Shown piece by piece: positions 16,503 to 24,597 of a stretch of DNA of 39,677 nt. The notes beneath the pieces are model-generated. The model ran no database searches. It was not told the DNA's origin and saw only the letters and a program-made list of their open reading frames with translations. The translations under genes were made by a program, and so were the position numbers. The first letter of the stretch is position 1. Every line of letters begins with the position of its first letter. Source of the DNA: Microvirga calopogonii (GTDB lineage: Bacteria; Pseudomonadota; Alphaproteobacteria; Rhizobiales; Beijerinckiaceae); NCBI RefSeq assembly GCF_003347665.1, contig NZ_QDGA01000044.1, positions 1-39,677 of the forward strand. Reading direction: 5' to 3'.

Positions 16503-17315
16503 ATGAAAAAGAAGAACGCACTCTTTCTGGGAATTGCAGCCGTATCGGCTTCCTTTGCTTTCATCATCTCTAACGCCATGACGCCGGAGCCGCCTCCCCA
16601 GGCACCTGTGAACGCCGTTCAGGCTCCGGCTGCGCCCGATCCCAGAGAACTGACTGAGGTTCTCGTCGCCAGTGAGGACATCAAGATCGGTCAACAGATC
16701 AATCCGGCTCTGATGACCTGGCAGTCCTGGCCCAAGACAAATGTTCCGCCACACGCAATCACCCGCGACAGCCAGCCTGACGCCCTTACCGTGTACGAGA
16801 AGTCCACTGCCACGGCGACCGTGATGAAGGGTGAGCTCATCGTCGAAGCGCGGTTGATCCGTACTGACAAGTCAGGGTTTGTCGCGACCTCCCTGCCGGA
16901 AGGCTACCGCGCCTTCTCAATCCGCCTCGATGCGGGCGGTGCCAATGCGGCCGGCGGGATGATCCTACCTAACGATCGGGTGGACATCTACGTGACCGGT
17001 CAGGCTCCCCTCCCGGGACGGACTGATATCGAGTCCACGGTCCTCATGGAGAACATCCGTATCATCGCTATCGACCAGAACATCGAGAAGGCCGAGGGCT
17101 CCCATGCGATGATCGGAAGCACGGCGACCCTGGAGCTTACGCCCGAGCAGATCGTCTCGATCAACAAGGCGCAGAGGAATGGAACCCTTACCTTTGCCCT
17201 CCGCCCGATGCAGGAGAAGCAGGCCCAGACCCTGCGAGCCTCCGCCGAAGCGACCCCTGCGAAGCCCGCCGATATTCAACTCATCCGCTTCGGCGTTTCG
17301 TCCACGCTGAACTGA
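16503..17315 (+). CDS. cpaB: Flp pilus assembly protein CpaB
   Basis: This 270-residue protein is CpaB/RcpC, a periplasmic component of the Tad pilus linked to the secretin. One N-terminal membrane segment or uncleaved signal (about 5-26) is followed by a Pro/Ala-rich linker and a SAF domain (about 50-115, starting at EVLVASEDIKIGQ). A C-terminal RcpC-type domain has the DRVDIYVTG motif. It is the first gene of the forward tad operon, 28 bases before cpaC. The AT-rich leader contains TATAAA at 16437-16442, though without a good -35 at standard spacing. Confidence 0.93.
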   Translation: MKKKNALFLGIAAVSASFAFIISNAMTPEPPPQAPVNAVQAPAAPDPRELTEVLVASEDIKIGQQINPALMTWQSWPKTNVPPHAITRDSQPDALTVYEKSTATATVMKGELIVEARLIRTDKSGFVATSLPEGYRAFSIRLDAGGANAAGGMILPNDRVDIYVTGQAPLPGRTDIESTVLMENIRIIAIDQNIEKAEGSHAMIGSTATLELTPEQIVSINKAQRNGTLTFALRPMQEKQAQTLRASAEATPAKPADIQLIRFGVSSTLN

Positions 17316-17343
17316 CACCGCTTTTCAAATTCGGATAACAATA

Positions 17344-18867
17344 ATGACAATTACCAGGAACCCGAGCGCACGGAACTTCCGAAGCGCTCTCACTCACGGT
17401 GCCGCATCTCTCATCATTGCCGGACTTGGTTTCGGTCTGTCCGGTCCTGCCCATGCCGCCGATCCGGTGGCGGATCCCCTGGTGGGGGCTACTGCGGTGA
17501 GGGTGGCCAAAAACTCCATCACCGTCGGGATTGGCAAATCTACCTTTCTCGACCTGAAGGCCGATGCTCGGGATGTGATTGTCACCAACCCTAGCGTCGT
17601 TCAGGCGACCATTCGCTCTGAGCGCAAGATGATGCTCCTGGGCCTCGGTGAAGGTGAGACCCAAGTCTATGTCATGGACGCCGAGGGGCGCCGGATCACC
17701 AGCTACACGGTTCAGGTTTCGCGCGACACCGGCCGTCTCGAGGAAATCCTGCGGGAGGTGATCCCGGGCTCGACCATTCGAACCAAGATGATCGGAAAGT
17801 CTGTCATCCTGTCCGGAGAGGTGGATTCCGATATCCAGGCCAAGCAAGCCGTCGATGTAGCAACGGCCTACATGACCGCCGGGGTCCGGTCTCCGGACTC
17901 GGCCGCAGGCGGCGCCGGCATCTCCTCCGGCGCAGCCGGGGAAGGATCCCTCGGCCCGGTCATCAGCGCTCTCACCATCAAGGGGCGCGATCAGGTCATG
18001 CTTAAAGTCACGATCGCGGAGATCCAGCGGAACGTGCTCAAGCAGCTCGGCATCAAATGGACTGGGTCCTGGAGCCTGCAGGACGCTACCATCAATGGCG
18101 CGTTCTCGCCCGCCTATCCAGTCGCCGGTTCGTCCCTTGCAAAGGCCACTCTGGGCGCCACATGGCCAGGCGGTGACACCGTCAATCTTGAGGCCATGGA
18201 ACAGGCTGGCGTTGCCCATACCCTGGCAGAGCCGACGCTGACGGCGATCTCAGGTGAGTCCGCCAGCTTCCTCGTCGGCGGTGAAATGCCGGTCCCAAGC
18301 GGAACGTCCTGCAGTGGCGACGGTAATTCGAGCTGCCAACCGACCATCACCTATAAGAAGTTCGGCGTGAGCCTCAACTTCACTCCCGTCGTGCTCTCCG
18401 CTGGGAAGATCAACCTCAAGGTCGGAACCGAAGTCTCCGAAATCGACCCCAACAATCAGATCATCGTTCCGGCCGGGAACAACCAGAGCCTCGCCATTCC
18501 TGGCTTCAAGGTCCGCAAACAGGACACCACGGTCGAAATGCCGTCAGGTGCCGCGTTGGTCACAGCCGGTCTCATCCAGCAGCAGACCAAACAGGCAGTG
18601 AACGGATTGCCCGGACTGATGGATCTGCCGATCCTGGGAACCCTGTTCCGCTCCCGCGACTACCAGCGCCAGGAAACGGAACTCGTCATCATCGTGACCC
18701 CGTACCTCGCGAAGCCCATTGAGCCTCAGAAGATCGCTCGGCCCGATGACGGATTTGCCCCCGCCTCCGAGCCAAACGCTGTGTTTCTCGGCCACATGAA
18801 TCGGAAGACGACCAGCAAGAGAGAGGCCAAGCCGATCTTCAAGCAGCCTGGTTTCATCATCAACTGA
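17344..18867 (+). CDS. cpaC: Tad pilus secretin CpaC (RcpA)
   Basis: This 507-residue protein forms the outer-membrane secretin ring through which the Flp pilus exits. It has a Sec signal (hydrophobic core about 19-35, AHA cleavage near 38). A pilus N-terminal domain follows (about 55-125, with ADARDVIVTNPSVV), then a short BON-like segment, then the secretin domain (about 200-465) with the typical TVEMPSGAALVTAGLIQ and GLPGLMDLPILGTLFRS motifs near the end. A Gly/Ser/Ala-rich insertion lies at about 182-200. The C-terminal basic tail is an extension. It is followed by cpaD, usually its partner lipoprotein. Confidence 0.95.
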   Translation: MTITRNPSARNFRSALTHGAASLIIAGLGFGLSGPAHAADPVADPLVGATAVRVAKNSITVGIGKSTFLDLKADARDVIVTNPSVVQATIRSERKMMLLGLGEGETQVYVMDAEGRRITSYTVQVSRDTGRLEEILREVIPGSTIRTKMIGKSVILSGEVDSDIQAKQAVDVATAYMTAGVRSPDSAAGGAGISSGAAGEGSLGPVISALTIKGRDQVMLKVTIAEIQRNVLKQLGIKWTGSWSLQDATINGAFSPAYPVAGSSLAKATLGATWPGGDTVNLEAMEQAGVAHTLAEPTLTAISGESASFLVGGEMPVPSGTSCSGDGNSSCQPTITYKKFGVSLNFTPVVLSAGKINLKVGTEVSEIDPNNQIIVPAGNNQSLAIPGFKVRKQDTTVEMPSGAALVTAGLIQQQTKQAVNGLPGLMDLPILGTLFRSRDYQRQETELVIIVTPYLAKPIEPQKIARPDDGFAPASEPNAVFLGHMNRKTTSKREAKPIFKQPGFIIN

Positions 18868-18897
18868 CGCCGCCTGACCATTCCCGAAGGATTTCCT

Positions 18898-19617
18898 ATG
18901 TTCAAGAGACTCACCGCGGCCGCATGCCTCTCCCTCCTGGCGGCTGGCTGCGCCGACCGCGAGCTTCCCGCCTACGCCCTTCCCTACGCTCCCGACGTGC
19001 GGGACCGCCACCCGATCGTCCTGAAGAACGAGCTTACGAACCTCGACATCTATCCGACTCAGATCAGTGGCCTGGACCTTCGCCAGAAGGTCGACCTGCG
19101 GGACTTCGCCCGTTCCTATCTTCCGGCAGGAAAGACGAACCTCGTCGTCTCTTCGCCCTATAAGGCGCAGGCGGCCGACAACGCTGCCGTCGACAGGTTC
19201 GCCAGCGTTGTGGTGAAGGAACTGGTTTCGGCCGGGGTGCCCCGCGCGGCCATCGAGATGAAGAAGTATCAGAGCTTCAACGAAGACCGCATCGAGCCTG
19301 TGAAAGTTGCTTTGGTGCAGGTTGCGGCCGGCGTCCCCCACCCCTGCGGGGATTGGCCGGACGACCTCGGTGCAGGCAGCCCAGTCGTCGACATGGAGAA
19401 TCTCACCGCCGCGAACTTCGGGTGCGCCCACCAGCAAAACCTTGCTGCCCAGATGGCGAACCCCATGGACGCTGTTCGTCCCGCCCGCGAAACCTCACCC
19501 GACTCTACCCAACGTGTCCTGATGCTGCGCCGCTACGTCGCCGGCGAGGCCACCCCGTCCAAGCAGACTTCGGGTGGATTCCAGGACAGCGATACGTCGT
19601 CTTCAGGCTCGAATTGA
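18898..19617 (+). CDS. cpaD: Tad pilus lipoprotein CpaD
   Basis: This 239-residue protein is a CpaD-family outer-membrane lipoprotein. The lipobox LAAGC places the lipidated residue at Cys18. It is followed by the family-typical DRELPAYALPY segment and the C-terminal GCAHQQNLAAQMANPMD motif of CpaD, ending in the RxxxPxDxxR region. It probably helps secretin assembly. GAAGGAT precedes the ATG. The Ser/Gly-rich tail is non-conserved. Confidence 0.93.
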   Translation: MFKRLTAAACLSLLAAGCADRELPAYALPYAPDVRDRHPIVLKNELTNLDIYPTQISGLDLRQKVDLRDFARSYLPAGKTNLVVSSPYKAQAADNAAVDRFASVVVKELVSAGVPRAAIEMKKYQSFNEDRIEPVKVALVQVAAGVPHPCGDWPDDLGAGSPVVDMENLTAANFGCAHQQNLAAQMANPMDAVRPARETSPDSTQRVLMLRRYVAGEATPSKQTSGGFQDSDTSSSGSN

Positions 19618-19636
19618 CCTCGGTAAGGACCAAGTG

Positions 19637-20923
19637 ATGAACCACATGAATCCTCTCCTTAACCACTCAATGGCCACTCCGCTGGCACCCGTTCCGCGGA
19701 TCACCATCGATGCGTTCTGCCAGACCAAGTCGGTTGCCCGCCTTGTCGCCGATGCCTTCAAGGATCCTATCCTGACCCGAGCCAAAACCGATCTCCTGGA
19801 GGGCGGTCTGCACGACGCTATTGCGTACTATTCCACCGGAAGCGGCACTCCCAGTGTAATTGTCCTGGAGATTGGTCCGGACGAGGACAACTTCCTGCCT
19901 GTCCTGGACGAATTAGCCACACACTGCGCCGAGACCACGAACGTCATCGTCATCGGTCACAGGAACAGTGTCCGTATCCATCGGGCCCTTCAGGACCGCA
20001 ATGTACGTGACTACCTCGTGGTCGAGGAACTCGACCGGTTCGACATCATCCGGGCGATCTCGCGGATCTATTCCGAAGATTCCGGAGTGGGGCATGGCCA
20101 TGTCACCGCTGTCATCGGCAGCGTTGGCGGCGCCGGAGTGACGACGGTAGCCTCCAACTTGGCGGCAAACCTGGCCAGCATTGTTCCGTCATCGGTGCTC
20201 GTCGACCTGAATTTTGGCTTTGGCGCCTCTGCGTTCAACTTCAATCATGAGCCGAAGCAGGACATCTCCGAGGCCTTGTCCACCCCGGAGCGGATCGACG
20301 CCAACCTACTCGAGCGTCTCCTCGTCCAATGTGACGACAATCTTGCCATCCTGCCCGCCCCTGCAACTCTCGATAAAACCTGGGACGTTCGTGAGGATGC
20401 TGTCTCCCGGATCATCGAGACACTACGCCGAGACAACACGAACCTTGTGCTCGATATGCCGCGCGTCTGGACGAACTGGACATTGCTCGCGCTGCAGGTC
20501 TCTACCGAGGTGATCTTGGTTGTCACGCCATCGCTTCTCAGTATCCGGAACGCCCAGGAGACTGTGGCGGCCTTGGATCGTATCGGAAAGCGCCCTCGCC
20601 TTATCGTCAATCAGCATAGCGGCCCGAAAAGCTCGGACCCTTCGATCGCCGACATCACCAAGGCGTTGAGCGGATTGGAACCCGATGCGGTGCTCGCGTA
20701 TGACCGCGATTTGCACCATGAGGCTTCTGAGAACGCCCGGATGCTGGCCCAGGTACAGCCAAACAACCCGACAGCTCAGAGCCTTAAGGAAATCGCACGC
20801 TCTCTGGCTGGTGTTGTTCCATCAAACGCCGTTGAGCAGGCCGCCAGTCCCCCTTCGTCAGGACTTTCGTCATTGATCGGGCGTCTTTCCAAGGCTCTCC
20901 CGAGCAGAGCCAAGTCCAACTGA
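19637..20923 (+). CDS. cpaE: Tad pilus ATPase-like localisation protein CpaE (TadZ)
   Basis: This 428-residue protein belongs to the CpaE/TadZ family of MinD/ParA-like proteins that position the pilus machine. The N-terminal ~140 residues form a receiver-like domain. The ParA-like domain starts near residue 154. The P-loop reads GSVGGAGVTT (161-170) and lacks the conserved lysines of deviant Walker A motifs, so nucleotide hydrolysis is doubtful. Atypical ATPases are known in TadZ. An in-frame start at 19574 would overlap cpaD; I chose 19637 because AAGGA sits 7 bases before it. It is the fourth gene of the tad operon. Confidence 0.9.
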   Translation: MNHMNPLLNHSMATPLAPVPRITIDAFCQTKSVARLVADAFKDPILTRAKTDLLEGGLHDAIAYYSTGSGTPSVIVLEIGPDEDNFLPVLDELATHCAETTNVIVIGHRNSVRIHRALQDRNVRDYLVVEELDRFDIIRAISRIYSEDSGVGHGHVTAVIGSVGGAGVTTVASNLAANLASIVPSSVLVDLNFGFGASAFNFNHEPKQDISEALSTPERIDANLLERLLVQCDDNLAILPAPATLDKTWDVREDAVSRIIETLRRDNTNLVLDMPRVWTNWTLLALQVSTEVILVVTPSLLSIRNAQETVAALDRIGKRPRLIVNQHSGPKSSDPSIADITKALSGLEPDAVLAYDRDLHHEASENARMLAQVQPNNPTAQSLKEIARSLAGVVPSNAVEQAASPPSSGLSSLIGRLSKALPSRAKSN

Positions 20924-20949
20924 ATTGAACCTATCGAATTGAGATCGTC

Positions 20950-22476
20950 ATGGCGTTCGGCACCAAGAAATCTGAACCTCGCTCCGTCAACGAAGTTGCT
21001 AGACCAATAGCGCCCGTCGCGCCAAGGATGGCGCCGGCGGGCTTCGGCAGCTCAGGGCCTCGTGCGCCTGGGGGCTTCGGTCAAACGCCCAAGCCCGGCT
21101 CGGGCACCGTTGTGGCTATCCCCGCGGCAGCCAACCCACAACGTCCCCCTGCCCAGATCAAGTCGAGCGTCTCGGCCTTGCCGGCCAACACGACAGTGAT
21201 GTCGGCAAATTACTTCGAGTGGAAGAAGCGGGTCTCGGATCAACTCTTCGGCAACCTGGATCTAATGCAGCGTCTTGGAGCCATCGATAGCTCCCAGGCA
21301 GCTGAGGAAATCCAGGAAACGGCTAGGCAGATCATGGCCGAGTTGGAGATCGCAATCTCGAAGGTGGAACAGGACCAGATGCTTCGCGATCTGGTCGATG
21401 ACATCCTCGGCTTCGGCCCCCTCCAGCCGTTGCTCGATCGGCAGGATATCGCCGACATCATGGTGAACCGGCCCGACCAGGTTTACATCGAGGTTGGCGG
21501 CCAGATGGAGCTCGTGTCGAACTGCCGCTTTATCGATGAAAGCCACGTCTTCAACATCGCTCAGCGACTTGTTGGTCAGAGCGGCCGCAGTGTCGACGAA
21601 GCCAATCCTATCTGCGAAGCCCGCCTCTCAGACGGCTCCCGCCTTAGTGTCGTCGTTCCTCCGATCACAAAGTACACGACCATCACCATTCGTAAGTTCA
21701 GAGCAGAACGCCTGACACTCAACGACCTGATCAAATTCGGGACGATTTCTCCGAACGCGGCTGAGTTGCTCAAAATCATCGGCAAGTGCCGGCTCAATGT
21801 CATCGTCTCGGGGGGCACCGGTTCCGGTAAGACCACTCTCCTGAACTGCCTCTCGGCTTTCATCGACGACAAGGAGCGCATCCTGACAGTCGAAGATACG
21901 GCTGAACTCCAGCTTCAGCAGCCCCACGTGGTGCCCATGGAGGCACGGCCGCCCAGCGTTGAGGGTGTGGGAGAGATCAATATCGAGAAGCTTGTGAAGA
22001 CCACTCTGCGCATGCGCCCAACCCGCGTTCTGATCGGTGAGGTCCGCGGCGAGGAGATGTTCTTTCTTCTCCAGGCCATGAGCTCGGGCCACCCTGGCTC
22101 GATGGGTACACTTCACGCCAATGATCCGAAGGGTGCACTGACAAGGATGGAGTCATTTGTGGTCATGGGGCGGCCGAACCTCAATAAATCCGACGTTCGC
22201 AAGATGATCCATGAATCTGTCGACGTGATTGTTCAGGTCAACCGGCTGCCGGACGGCACGCGTCGCATCACCCACATCACAGAGCTTACCGGGATGGAGG
22301 GCGACGTGATTTCGACCCAGGATCTCCTGGTTTACAAGATCGAAGGTGAAGACGAGCGCAGGCGCATCATCGGCCATCACGAGTTTCAAGGCGTGGTAAA
22401 GCCGAAGATCTACGAGAAGGCGGCGTTCTATGGCGAAGGCGAAAGGCTGATGAAGATCCTTTCGGGCGCGGCATAA
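20950..22476 (+). CDS. cpaF: Tad pilus secretion ATPase CpaF (TadA)
   Basis: This 508-residue hexameric motor ATPase of the type II/IV secretion family powers Flp pilus assembly. Walker A is GGTGSGKT (288-295). The Asp box (TVEDTAEL), Walker B region (RVLIGEVRGEE) and His box (GHPGSMGTLHAND) are all present. The N-terminal ~75 residues are Pro/Ala/Gly-rich and probably disordered; the N-terminal helical domain follows. It lies 26 bases after cpaE and 12 before tadB. All catalytic motifs look intact. Confidence 0.96.
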   Translation: MAFGTKKSEPRSVNEVARPIAPVAPRMAPAGFGSSGPRAPGGFGQTPKPGSGTVVAIPAAANPQRPPAQIKSSVSALPANTTVMSANYFEWKKRVSDQLFGNLDLMQRLGAIDSSQAAEEIQETARQIMAELEIAISKVEQDQMLRDLVDDILGFGPLQPLLDRQDIADIMVNRPDQVYIEVGGQMELVSNCRFIDESHVFNIAQRLVGQSGRSVDEANPICEARLSDGSRLSVVVPPITKYTTITIRKFRAERLTLNDLIKFGTISPNAAELLKIIGKCRLNVIVSGGTGSGKTTLLNCLSAFIDDKERILTVEDTAELQLQQPHVVPMEARPPSVEGVGEINIEKLVKTTLRMRPTRVLIGEVRGEEMFFLLQAMSSGHPGSMGTLHANDPKGALTRMESFVVMGRPNLNKSDVRKMIHESVDVIVQVNRLPDGTRRITHITELTGMEGDVISTQDLLVYKIEGEDERRRIIGHHEFQGVVKPKIYEKAAFYGEGERLMKILSGAA

Positions 22477-22488
22477 GGTCGAGTTCTC

Positions 22489-23463
22489 ATGCAAACATCT
22501 CAATTGATCATCGGGCTCTGTAGCTTTGTTGCTATCGGTTCCCTATCGTATGTCTTTCTGTCACCGAAGATCTCAGATGAGTCTGTGGCGGCCACCCGCC
22601 TGTCCAAACTCACCAAGGACGGTGCTGCCGTCAATGCCAAGGCAGTCCTTGACCGGCGGCGCCGGCGCGCAGTGGTTCATAACCTTGAGGACCTCCAGGC
22701 GGAGGAGAAAAGCCGGAAGAATATCCCGATGGATGTTCTCATTCGGCAAGCCGGCTTGGATTGGACGACCCATCGGTACTACCTGATGATGGCCTCCGGC
22801 CTGGCTATCACGTCCATCGCTGTGTACCTCCTTTCCATGAGCCTCTTTGCGACCGCCATTGCGGCTCTCATTGCGCCTATGATCTGGCCCAAGATGTACG
22901 TGTCTCGGCTCCGGGAAAAGCGCATTCAGAAGTTCCTTGATCAGTTCCCAAGTGGCCTTGATATCATCATCCGCGGCCTCAAATCCGGCCTCCCGATCCG
23001 GACCTGTTTGGTCACCATAGCGACGGAGGCTGAAGAGCCCCTTCGGTCCGAGTTTCAGGCTGTCATGCAAGCCCAATCCCTTGGAATGACGATCGCTGAC
23101 GCGGTTGCCCGGATGCGTCTGACGGTCCCTTCGCCCGAAACCAATTTCTTCATCACCCTCATCGAGGTGCAGCAGGCGGCCGGCTCAAACCTCGCTGAGA
23201 CGCTTCAAACCCTTTCGAATATGATGCGTGCCCGGAAACAAATGCGGGAGAAGATCAAGTCTCTCGCGGCCCAGCCAAAGGTGTCCGCATACATCATTGG
23301 GGCTGTGCCAGTCGTCGTGATGATCGCTGTCCAGTTTATTTCACCTGAGTACTTGGAGCCGTTATTCTACACGACTCTCGGACACGTGGTACTTGGCGGC
23401 TGTATCCTCTGGGCTGGCTTCGGTGCCCTTCTCATGAAGTCGTTCATGAAGATCAAGATCTAG
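22489..23463 (+). CDS. tadB: Tad pilus inner-membrane protein TadB (CpaG)
   Basis: This 324-residue protein has an N-terminal membrane segment (about 4-24), a pair of segments (about 98-135) and a pair at the C-terminus (about 268-318). A cytoplasmic T2SSF domain lies between (FPSGLDIIIRGLKSGLPI, then LIEVQQAAGSNLAETL). TadB and TadC form the inner-membrane platform on which CpaF acts. The gene sits between cpaF and tadC with very short gaps. Confidence 0.93.
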   Translation: MQTSQLIIGLCSFVAIGSLSYVFLSPKISDESVAATRLSKLTKDGAAVNAKAVLDRRRRRAVVHNLEDLQAEEKSRKNIPMDVLIRQAGLDWTTHRYYLMMASGLAITSIAVYLLSMSLFATAIAALIAPMIWPKMYVSRLREKRIQKFLDQFPSGLDIIIRGLKSGLPIRTCLVTIATEAEEPLRSEFQAVMQAQSLGMTIADAVARMRLTVPSPETNFFITLIEVQQAAGSNLAETLQTLSNMMRARKQMREKIKSLAAQPKVSAYIIGAVPVVVMIAVQFISPEYLEPLFYTTLGHVVLGGCILWAGFGALLMKSFMKIKI

Positions 23464-23474
23464 GAAACGCTGCC

Positions 23475-24413
23475 ATGCACCAATTGATCATCATTGGATT
23501 GATTACGATTGCACTTACGACCGTCGGCATGGTCGTCATGCAGATGTTCGAGCCGGAGAGCGTAGGCAACGTTCGCCGGCGGCGCCTTGAAGAGACTGCG
23601 CCGGATAAACTTCGGTCGGCGGGACAGACCGACGGCCTGGGTCGTGTGAAGTTCATGCCCGGCCGCCAAGTTCGGACCATCGTGACCCGGCTCAATCTCG
23701 CTCGCTATCTCGGTACGGAGGACGCCCGGGATCGCCTCGTCCAGGCGGGCTACCGCTCCCCCGCCCACGAAGTGAGCTTTCTGTTTGCCCGGTTCATCGC
23801 GCCTGTTTCCTTGATCGTCCTCACGACGTCCTACCTGTTCCTGACCGGGGCCCTTGCCGGGAACCTGCTGCAGCAGGTGCTGGTGATTATGTTCATGGGA
23901 TTTGCAGGCCTAAGGCTCCCTGAGATCTTCCTCAGCCGAACGATCCGGGCGCGCCAGGAATCGATCCGATTGGCTTGGCCGGACGCGCTCGACCTCCTGA
24001 ACATTTGTGTGAGGTCCGGCATCTCGGTCGAGCAATCTATCCGCAAGGTCTCGGACAAGATCGGCCACCAATCCTTCCCGCTGGCGGAGGAGTTCAGGAT
24101 CCTGCTTGCTGAAATGGCCTATCTGTCTTCCCGCCGTCAGGCATACGAGAACCTCTATAAGCGGGTCGAACTGGGTCCGATCCGCAACTTTGCATCAACC
24201 CTGATCCAGGCTGAGTTGAACGGTACACCCGTTAGTGATGCTCTGAAAACGTTGGCCGACGAGGGGCGTCTCGAGAGAATGAACGAGGCAGAACGTCGGG
24301 CAGCCGCAATGGGGCCGAAACTCACGCTTCCGATGATCCTGACACTCCTTCCGGTGCTCATCACGATCATTGTCAGCCCATTGCTCATCAAGGTCTTGAC
24401 CGGCGGTCTCTGA
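23475..24413 (+). CDS. tadC: Tad pilus inner-membrane protein TadC (CpaH)
   Basis: This 312-residue T2SSF-domain protein is the second platform subunit. Membrane segments lie near residues 3-22, 99-145 and 283-308. The cytoplasmic domain has WPDALDLLNICVRSGISVEQ and a matching FASTLIQAELNGTPVSDAL. It is the last gene of the continuous cpaB-tadC operon, followed by a hairpin and a new promoter region before the TadG-like gene. Confidence 0.93.
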   Translation: MHQLIIIGLITIALTTVGMVVMQMFEPESVGNVRRRRLEETAPDKLRSAGQTDGLGRVKFMPGRQVRTIVTRLNLARYLGTEDARDRLVQAGYRSPAHEVSFLFARFIAPVSLIVLTTSYLFLTGALAGNLLQQVLVIMFMGFAGLRLPEIFLSRTIRARQESIRLAWPDALDLLNICVRSGISVEQSIRKVSDKIGHQSFPLAEEFRILLAEMAYLSSRRQAYENLYKRVELGPIRNFASTLIQAELNGTPVSDALKTLADEGRLERMNEAERRAAAMGPKLTLPMILTLLPVLITIIVSPLLIKVLTGGL

Positions 24414-24455
24414 CTGCCCGCTTCACGGCCGGGACCTTGCACATTCCGCGGTTCT

Positions 24456-24476
24456 AGAGGGGCTTAAAGCCCCTCT
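24456..24476 (+). terminator. Probable weak terminator after tadC
   Basis: AGAGGGGCT (24456-24464) pairs perfectly with AGCCCCTCT (24468-24476) around TAA. The following bases (TGCCGC) are not T-rich, so termination may be partial. Confidence 0.5.
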
Positions 24477-24502
24477 TGCCGCATTAGAGTGGCCAAATAG
24501 CG

Positions 24503-24532
24503 TTTCATAATTCGTTAAACTTGGCCTATAAT
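24503..24532 (+). promoter_or_regulatory. Candidate promoter of the TadG-like gene
   Basis: A perfect TATAAT lies at 24527-24532 with TTTCAT 18 bases upstream (24503-24508), in an AT-rich patch after the tadC hairpin and 65 bases before the TadG-like start. The -35 match is poor, so this is a candidate only. Confidence 0.4.
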
Positions 24533-24597
24533 CCCATCGAACAAATCGCTGGCGAGTGACCTGGCCGGCTCTGACCTCCCAATGACTAGGACAAGCC

